Both the position numbers and the translations under genes were made by a program. A DNA stretch of 16,904 nt from Rhodococcus sp. (in: high G+C Gram-positive bacteria) (GTDB lineage: Bacteria; Actinomycetota; Actinomycetes; Mycobacteriales; Mycobacteriaceae), in contig JAAYXN010000254.1 in NCBI GenBank assembly GCA_012515885.1, forward strand, positions 1 to 16,904, read 5' to 3'. The first letter of the stretch is position 1, and every line of letters begins with the position of its first letter. The notes beneath the pieces were generated by a model. That model was given only the letters and a program-made list of their open reading frames with translations, had not been told where the DNA came from and ran no database searches. This document shows, piece by piece, positions 13,276-16,904 of this stretch.

Positions 13276-14291
13276 CTGTCCGCGTAGGCGTAAACGGTTT
13301 CGGCCGTATCGGACGCAACTTCTTCAGGGCGGTGGATGCGCAGCGGGCATTCGGTACGACTGATATCGAGATCGTCGCGGTCAACGACCTCACCGACAAC
13401 AAGAGCCTCGCGCACCTGCTCAAGTACGACTCGATCCTCGGTCGTCTGCCGTACGACATCACCCTCGAAGGTGAAGACACCATCGTCGTCGGCGACACCA
13501 AGATCAAGTCCCTGTCGATCAAGGAAGGCCCCGCAGCTCTTCCGTGGGGTGACCTGGGCGTAGACGTCGTTGTCGAGTCCACCGGCATCTTCACCGACGC
13601 TGCCAAGGCCAAGGGCCACCTCGACGCAGGCGCCAAGAAGGTCATCATCTCCGCTCCCGCGAAGGGCGAAGACATCACCATCGTGATGGGCGTCAACGAC
13701 GACAAGTACGACGGCAGCCAGAACATCATCTCCAACGCGTCGTGCACCACGAACTGCCTCGGCCCGATCGCCAAGGTCCTTGACGACGAATTCGGCATCG
13801 AGCGTGGGCTGATGACCACGATCCACGCCTACACCCAGGATCAGAACCTCCAGGACGGCCCGCACAGCGACCTGCGTCGCGCTCGCGCTGCAGCCCTGAA
13901 CATCGTGCCCACCGGCACGGGTGCGGCCAAGGCCATCGGCCTCGTGCTCCCGCAGCTGCTCGGCAAGCTCGACGGCTACGCCCTGCGCGTGCCGATCCCC
14001 ACCGGTTCGGTCACCGACCTCACCGCCAACCTGCGTAAGTCGGCGTCTGCTGACGAGATCAACGCCGCTATGAAGGCTGCTGCAGAGGGTCCGCTCAAGG
14101 GCATTCTGAAGTACACCGATGCGCCGATCGTCTCCAGCGACATCGTCACTGACCCGCACTCGTCGATCTTCGACTCGGGTCTGACAAAGGTCATCGACGA
14201 CCAGGTCAAGATCGTTTCCTGGTACGACAACGAGTGGGGTTACTCCAACCGCCTCGTCGACCTCATCGGCCTCGTTGGCAAGTCTCTCTAA
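13272..14291 (+). CDS. gap: Glyceraldehyde-3-phosphate dehydrogenase, type I
   Basis: Gap oxidises glyceraldehyde 3-phosphate to 1,3-bisphosphoglycerate with NAD and phosphate, in glycolysis. The 339-residue protein is of normal length. It shows the NAD-binding start VRVGVNGFGRIGR, AVNDLTD (an Asp typical of NAD rather than NADP use), the catalytic SNASCTTNC (C158), TTIHAYTQDQ (H185) and the C-terminal SWYDNEWGYSNR. The start is GTG 13272, since the family N-terminus (TVRVGVNGFG) begins there and TAAGGAG (13259-13265) lies 6 bases upstream. In-frame codons further up, at 13173 and 13245, would add residues without a family match. Codon choice is strongly biased to C-ending codons, as in highly expressed genes. 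It heads gap-pgk-tpiA but is separated from pgk by a strong hairpin. Confidence 0.98.
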   Translation: MTVRVGVNGFGRIGRNFFRAVDAQRAFGTTDIEIVAVNDLTDNKSLAHLLKYDSILGRLPYDITLEGEDTIVVGDTKIKSLSIKEGPAALPWGDLGVDVVVESTGIFTDAAKAKGHLDAGAKKVIISAPAKGEDITIVMGVNDDKYDGSQNIISNASCTTNCLGPIAKVLDDEFGIERGLMTTIHAYTQDQNLQDGPHSDLRRARAAALNIVPTGTGAAKAIGLVLPQLLGKLDGYALRVPIPTGSVTDLTANLRKSASADEINAAMKAAAEGPLKGILKYTDAPIVSSDIVTDPHSSIFDSGLTKVIDDQVKIVSWYDNEWGYSNRLVDLIGLVGKSL

Positions 14292-14301
14292 GTAGCCACA
14301 G

Positions 14302-14337
14302 AATCTTCCCTAGCAGCCACGCTGCTAGGGAAGATTT
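14302..14337 (+). terminator. Strong 16-bp hairpin between gap and pgk
   Basis: AATCTTCCCTAGCAGC (14302-14317) pairs perfectly with GCTGCTAGGGAAGATT (14321-14336) around CAC, starting 11 bases after the gap stop and ending in TTTG. The A-rich left foot and T-rich right foot resemble an intrinsic terminator with a short T-run. pgk starts 44 bases further on. It likely terminates part of the gap transcripts, or protects the gap 3' end. Confidence 0.75.
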
Positions 14338-14338
14338 G

Positions 14339-14344
14339 TAGGCT
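14339..14344 (+). promoter_or_regulatory. Candidate -10 box for pgk
   Basis: TAGGCT lies just after the hairpin and would start transcription near 14351, about 30 bases before pgk. The same hexamer stands before secG (16511-16516). No good -35 is seen. A second promoter here would compensate for termination at the hairpin. Confidence 0.35.
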
Positions 14345-14380
14345 GGGACTCGTAAATCTCTCAAGCGGAAAGAATTAACA

Positions 14381-15604
14381 GTGGCTGTTCCGACATTGCA
14401 GGACCTGCTTGACGCAGGTGTGGAAGGCCGGGGCGTGCTTGTGCGCTCAGACCTCAATGTGCCCCTCGACGGTGACACGATCACCGACCGGGGCCGGATC
14501 ATTGCTTCAGTGCCGACCATCAAGGCGCTCGCGGAAGCGGGAGCAAAGGTAGTTGTCACCGCCCATCTGGGGCGCCCGCAGGGCGAGGCCGATCCGAAGT
14601 TTTCGCTCGCACCTGTTGCCGCAGCGTTGGCTGAGGAACTGGGACGCAACGTTCAGCTCGCTGGCGACGTCGTTGGTCAGGACGCGCTCGCGCGGTCCGA
14701 GGGTCTGACCGACGGTGACGTGCTTCTGCTTGAGAACGTACGTTTCGATCCCCGCGAAACCAGCAAGGACGAGGCAGAGCGCACCAAGTTGGCGAAGGCT
14801 CTCGTTGAGCTTGTCGGTGATGACGGCGCATTCGTCTCTGACGGCTTCGGTGTCGTCCACCGCAAGCAGGCTTCGGTGTACGACGTCGCGAAGCTGCTGC
14901 CGCATTACGCCGGTGGACTTGTTGCCACTGAGGTTGAGGTTCTGGAGAAGCTCACCGAAGACCCCGAGCGTCCCTACGCGGTCGTGCTTGGTGGATCGAA
15001 GGTCTCCGACAAGCTCGCTGTTATCGAGGCCCTCGCGCCCAAGGTCGACACCCTGGTTATCGGCGGCGGAATGTTCTACACGTTCCTCGCTGCTCAGGGC
15101 GTTTCCGTCGGCAACTCGCTGTGCGAAGAGTCGATGATCGAGACCTGCAAGGACCTCCTGGATCGTTTCGCAGACGTCATCCACATCCCGCGCGATGTCG
15201 TGATCGCTGACGCATTCGCTGCGGACGCCAACGCTCAGACTGTCTCCGTCCTGGAAATCCCGGACGGCTGGATGGGCCTGGACATTGGACCTGAGTCGGT
15301 GAAGCGGTTCGCTGCGATCCTCACTGGCGCACGCACGATCTTCTGGAACGGCCCCATGGGTGTGTTCGAGTTCGAGCAGTTCGCTGGCGGCACGAAGGGC
15401 GTTGCGGAAGCCATCGTTGAAGCCACCTCGAAGGGTGCGTTCTCGGTGGTAGGCGGCGGCGACTCAGCCGCAGCAGTGCGCCAGCTTGGCCTTCCAGACG
15501 ACGGCTTCTCCCACATCTCCACCGGTGGCGGCGCATCACTGGAATACCTCGAAGGCAAAGAGCTGCCTGGTATTTCGGTACTCGAAAACGGTGGTGACGC
15601 CTGA
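14381..15604 (+). CDS. pgk: Phosphoglycerate kinase
   Basis: Pgk transfers phosphate from 1,3-bisphosphoglycerate to ADP, the first ATP-forming step of glycolysis. The 407-residue protein has the two-domain layout: the N domain with VRSDLNVPLD (21-30) and the basic-patch motif TAHLGRPQG (60-68), LLENVRFDPRE, and SDGFGVVHRKQASV; the C domain with GGSKVSDK, IFWNGPMGVFE and the nucleotide-binding GGGDSAAAV. All are intact. GTG 14381 is preceded by AGCGGAAAGA, a moderate ribosome-binding site, and the N-terminus fits the family. Its TGA overlaps the tpiA ATG by one base (TGATG), so pgk and tpiA are surely one operon. Confidence 0.98.
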   Translation: MAVPTLQDLLDAGVEGRGVLVRSDLNVPLDGDTITDRGRIIASVPTIKALAEAGAKVVVTAHLGRPQGEADPKFSLAPVAAALAEELGRNVQLAGDVVGQDALARSEGLTDGDVLLLENVRFDPRETSKDEAERTKLAKALVELVGDDGAFVSDGFGVVHRKQASVYDVAKLLPHYAGGLVATEVEVLEKLTEDPERPYAVVLGGSKVSDKLAVIEALAPKVDTLVIGGGMFYTFLAAQGVSVGNSLCEESMIETCKDLLDRFADVIHIPRDVVIADAFAADANAQTVSVLEIPDGWMGLDIGPESVKRFAAILTGARTIFWNGPMGVFEFEQFAGGTKGVAEAIVEATSKGAFSVVGGGDSAAAVRQLGLPDDGFSHISTGGGASLEYLEGKELPGISVLENGGDA

Positions 15605-16389
15605 TGGCTCGCACCCCGCTGATCGCTGGCAACTGGAAGATGAACCTCAACCATCTTGAGGCCATCGCCCTGGTTCAGAAGATCGCCTTCTCCCTGCCAG
15701 CGAAATACTTCGAGAAGGTCGACGTGACGGTGATTCCGCCGTTCACCGACATTCGCAGCGTGCAAACCCTGGTCGAGGGCGACAAGCTCCTCCTCACCTA
15801 CGGTGCACAGGACGTATCGGCACACGAATCCGGTGCCTACACCGGTGAAATTTCGGCGTCGATGCTGGCCAAGCTGGGCTGCACCTTCGTCGTCATCGGT
15901 CACTCCGAGCGGCGCACGCTGCACGGTGAGACCGACGAGACCGTGCTGGCAAAAACAAAGGCTGCGCTGGGGCACGAACTGACCCCCATCGTGTGCATCG
16001 GCGAGGGACTCGACGTGCGTGAAGCAGGCAACCACGTCGAATTCTGCGTCACGCAGCTTAAGGCATCCCTCGCTGGACTGAGCGCCGAGCACATCAGCCA
16101 GCTTGTCATCGCGTACGAGCCTGTCTGGGCAATCGGCACCGGCAAGGTGGCCAGCGCAGCTGACGCACAGGAAGTCTGTGCAGCTGTCCGCGGCGCCGTA
16201 GCGGAGCTGGCATCGCAGGCTGTCGCTGACAGCGTGCGGGTTCTGTACGGCGGCAGCGTCAACGCTAAGAACGTCGGTGAGATCGTCGGCCAGCAGGACG
16301 TCGATGGCGCTCTCGTTGGCGGCGCGTCACTCAAAGCCGACGAGTTCGCGACGCTCTCAGCGATCGCTGCGGGCGGTCCGCTGCCCTGA
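15604..16389 (+). CDS. tpiA: Triosephosphate isomerase
   Basis: TpiA interconverts dihydroxyacetone phosphate and glyceraldehyde 3-phosphate, feeding Gap. The 261-residue TIM barrel has the complete active site: GNWKMN (N10, K12), VIGHSERR (H100), AYEPVWAIGTGKVA (E172 as the base, followed by the mobile loop 6) and VLYGGSVNAKN for phosphate binding near the C-terminus. The ATG overlaps the last base of the pgk stop, so it is probably translated by re-initiation. The order gap-pgk-tpiA is standard for actinobacteria. A large hairpin follows the gene. Confidence 0.98.
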   Translation: MARTPLIAGNWKMNLNHLEAIALVQKIAFSLPAKYFEKVDVTVIPPFTDIRSVQTLVEGDKLLLTYGAQDVSAHESGAYTGEISASMLAKLGCTFVVIGHSERRTLHGETDETVLAKTKAALGHELTPIVCIGEGLDVREAGNHVEFCVTQLKASLAGLSAEHISQLVIAYEPVWAIGTGKVASAADAQEVCAAVRGAVAELASQAVADSVRVLYGGSVNAKNVGEIVGQQDVDGALVGGASLKADEFATLSAIAAGGPLP

Positions 16390-16402
16390 TCCGCATAGAC
16401 AC

Positions 16403-16448
16403 GTCGGGCGTGCCCGCTGGCAGTAAGTGAGCCGGTGGGCGCCCCGAC
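16403..16448 (+). terminator. Large GC-rich stem after tpiA, probable terminator
   Basis: GTCGGGCGTGCCCGC (16403-16417) pairs with GTGGGCGCCCCGAC (16435-16448) over about 13 pairs with small bulges, and the loop holds a further GGC/GCC pairing. CTGTTT follows. It begins 13 bases after the tpiA stop, a natural end for the glycolytic operon. Confidence 0.5.
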
Positions 16449-16486
16449 CTGTTTCACGGGTAATTGCTGCTTTAGTCCGGTCCGAT

Positions 16487-16515
16487 GCCTACCGAGCCGT
16501 CAAAGACCGGTAGGC
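16487..16515 (+). promoter_or_regulatory. 8-13-8 inverted repeat over the secG promoter
   Basis: GCCTACCG (16487-16494) and CGGTAGGC (16508-16515) form a perfect inverted repeat with 13 bases between. The right arm contains most of the candidate -10 box TAGGCT (16511-16516), so a bound protein would block it. This may be an operator or a chance pairing. Confidence 0.4.
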
Positions 16516-16516
16516 T
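16511..16516 (+). promoter_or_regulatory. Candidate -10 box for secG
   Basis: TAGGCT would start transcription near 16523, about 43 bases before the secG ATG. The identical hexamer precedes pgk. No clear -35 is seen. Confidence 0.4.
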
Positions 16517-16565
16517 GGTTCCGCTCACGATCGTTCCACCGCGCGAAGGGCACGAAAGAGAAAAC

Positions 16566-16799
16566 ATGTCACTGTTCCTGGATATCCTGCTGATCGTCAC
16601 CAGCTTGCTGCTGATCCTGCTGGTGCTGCTGCATCGGGGTAAGGGCGGCGGCTTGTCCAGCCTGTTCGGAGGTGGCGTGCAGTCCAATCTCTCGGGTTCG
16701 ACGGTCGCGGAGAAGAACCTCACCCGGCTTACGGTGTTTACCGCGATCATCTGGGTGATCGCGATCATCGGTATGGGTCTTCAGGTCAAGTTCGGCTGA
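16566..16799 (+). CDS. secG: Protein-export translocase subunit SecG
   Basis: SecG is a small membrane subunit of the SecYEG channel that assists SecA-driven export. The 77-residue protein has two hydrophobic spans (about 3-24 and 53-74) linked by a polar loop with HRGKGGGLSSLFGGGVQSNL, then SGSTVAEKNLTRLT. This loop is nearly the same as the one I recall for mycobacterial SecG, which is also 77 residues. ATG 16566 is chosen for this fit and for AAAGAG (16555-16560) 5 bases upstream. An in-frame ATG at 16485 would add 27 residues that overlap the predicted promoter, and is rejected. secG follows tpiA in related actinobacteria too. Confidence 0.95.
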   Translation: MSLFLDILLIVTSLLLILLVLLHRGKGGGLSSLFGGGVQSNLSGSTVAEKNLTRLTVFTAIIWVIAIIGMGLQVKFG

Positions 16800-16823
16800 T
16801 CTGCCGGTCACAGTTTTCCTGTC

Positions 16824-16843
16824 GCACCCGTTTCAGCGGGCGC
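16824..16843 (+). terminator. Weak hairpin after secG
   Basis: GCACCCG (16824-16830) pairs with CGGGCGC (16837-16843) except for one A/C mismatch, around TTTCAG. It starts 24 bases after the secG stop. No T-run follows, so termination is uncertain. Confidence 0.3.
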
Positions 16844-16860
16844 ACTAGCGGACAAACCCG

Positions 16861-16866
16861 GATACT
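16861..16866 (+). promoter_or_regulatory. Candidate -10 box for the gene at the right edge (leaderless)
   Basis: GATACT ends 6 bases before the ATG at 16873. The surrounding ATACTGGGG is shared with the region before the yjbR-like gene (minus strand, 2583-2591). The spacing predicts a transcript that starts at the ATG. Confidence 0.4.
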
Positions 16867-16872
16867 GGGGGA

Positions 16873-16904
16873 ATGTCCGATACCGAGCAGTCAGGGCCGA
16901 GCAA
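16873..16904 (+). CDS. Start of an unidentified gene, cut by window end
   Basis: Only ten full codons are visible, MSDTEQSGPS, so no function can be read. The ATG is supported by the -10 box six bases upstream and by its position after secG. In several relatives ppc (phosphoenolpyruvate carboxylase) lies near the gap-pgk-tpi-secG group, so ppc is one possibility, from context only. Confidence 0.5.
   Translation, partial: MSDTEQSGPS

Noticed and set aside
13248..14159. Long minus-strand open frame opposite gap, and similar ones opposite rsmB (1630-2172), ribD/ribE (4040-4885) and ribBA (5295-6119)
   Set aside because: They mirror codon bias of strongly supported plus-strand genes in GC-rich DNA, and their translations show no family features.
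16485..16565. 104-residue SecG from ATG 16485
   Set aside because: The extension overlaps the predicted promoter and the family length is 77.
1..16904. CRISPR array, tRNA or rRNA gene, insertion sequence, phage or defence genes
   Set aside because: No spaced repeat array, cloverleaf, rRNA segment, transposase, integrase or known defence protein was recognised on either strand.

Overview
The window is a GC-rich, densely coded and almost entirely plus-strand chromosomal segment. It runs from the 3' part of fmt to the first codons of an unidentified gene after secG. The gene content and order match the core chromosome of the mycolic-acid actinobacteria (Mycobacteriales/Corynebacteriales): fmt, rsmB, rpe, ribD, ribE, ribBA, ribH, a PH-domain membrane protein, uvrC, rapZ, yvcK, whiA, gap, pgk, tpiA, secG. 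GTG starts, 4-base stop/start overlaps, a 77-residue SecG and a RapZ-YvcK-WhiA trio all fit that group. The genus cannot be set from the sequence alone.

Layout. (1) 2-2148: translation initiation and rRNA modification (fmt, rsmB), overlapping by 4 bases. (2) 2149-2729: the only accessory-looking part. A small minus-strand MmcQ/YjbR-type gene lies between two direct copies of an 81/82-bp element built of nested palindromes. (3) 2730-7581: rpe, then riboflavin synthesis. Rpe belongs to the pentose phosphate pathway, which supplies the ribulose 5-phosphate used by RibBA. RibD, RibE, RibBA and RibH together cover the route from GTP plus ribulose 5-phosphate to riboflavin, except for the dephosphorylation step. 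A PH-domain membrane protein closes the cluster. (4) 7684-9867: uvrC, nucleotide excision repair. (5) 9958-13036: rapZ-yvcK-whiA, overlapping or coupled. (6) 13037-16389: a glycolytic operon (gap, pgk, tpiA) with a 235-bp upstream region rich in inverted repeats and a strong hairpin between gap and pgk. (7) 16390-16904: secG, then the first ten codons of another gene.

Most of the window is conserved housekeeping DNA, and I do not see an evident new defence or mobile system. The parts most worth a second look are the paired palindromic repeats around the yjbR-like gene, the tandem repeat after uvrC, the 20-bp palindrome at the end of ribD, the gap leader with a small ORF that ends in a GTGA overlap with the gap start, and several genes whose -10 box lies about 6-8 bases from the start codon, which suggests leaderless mRNAs.
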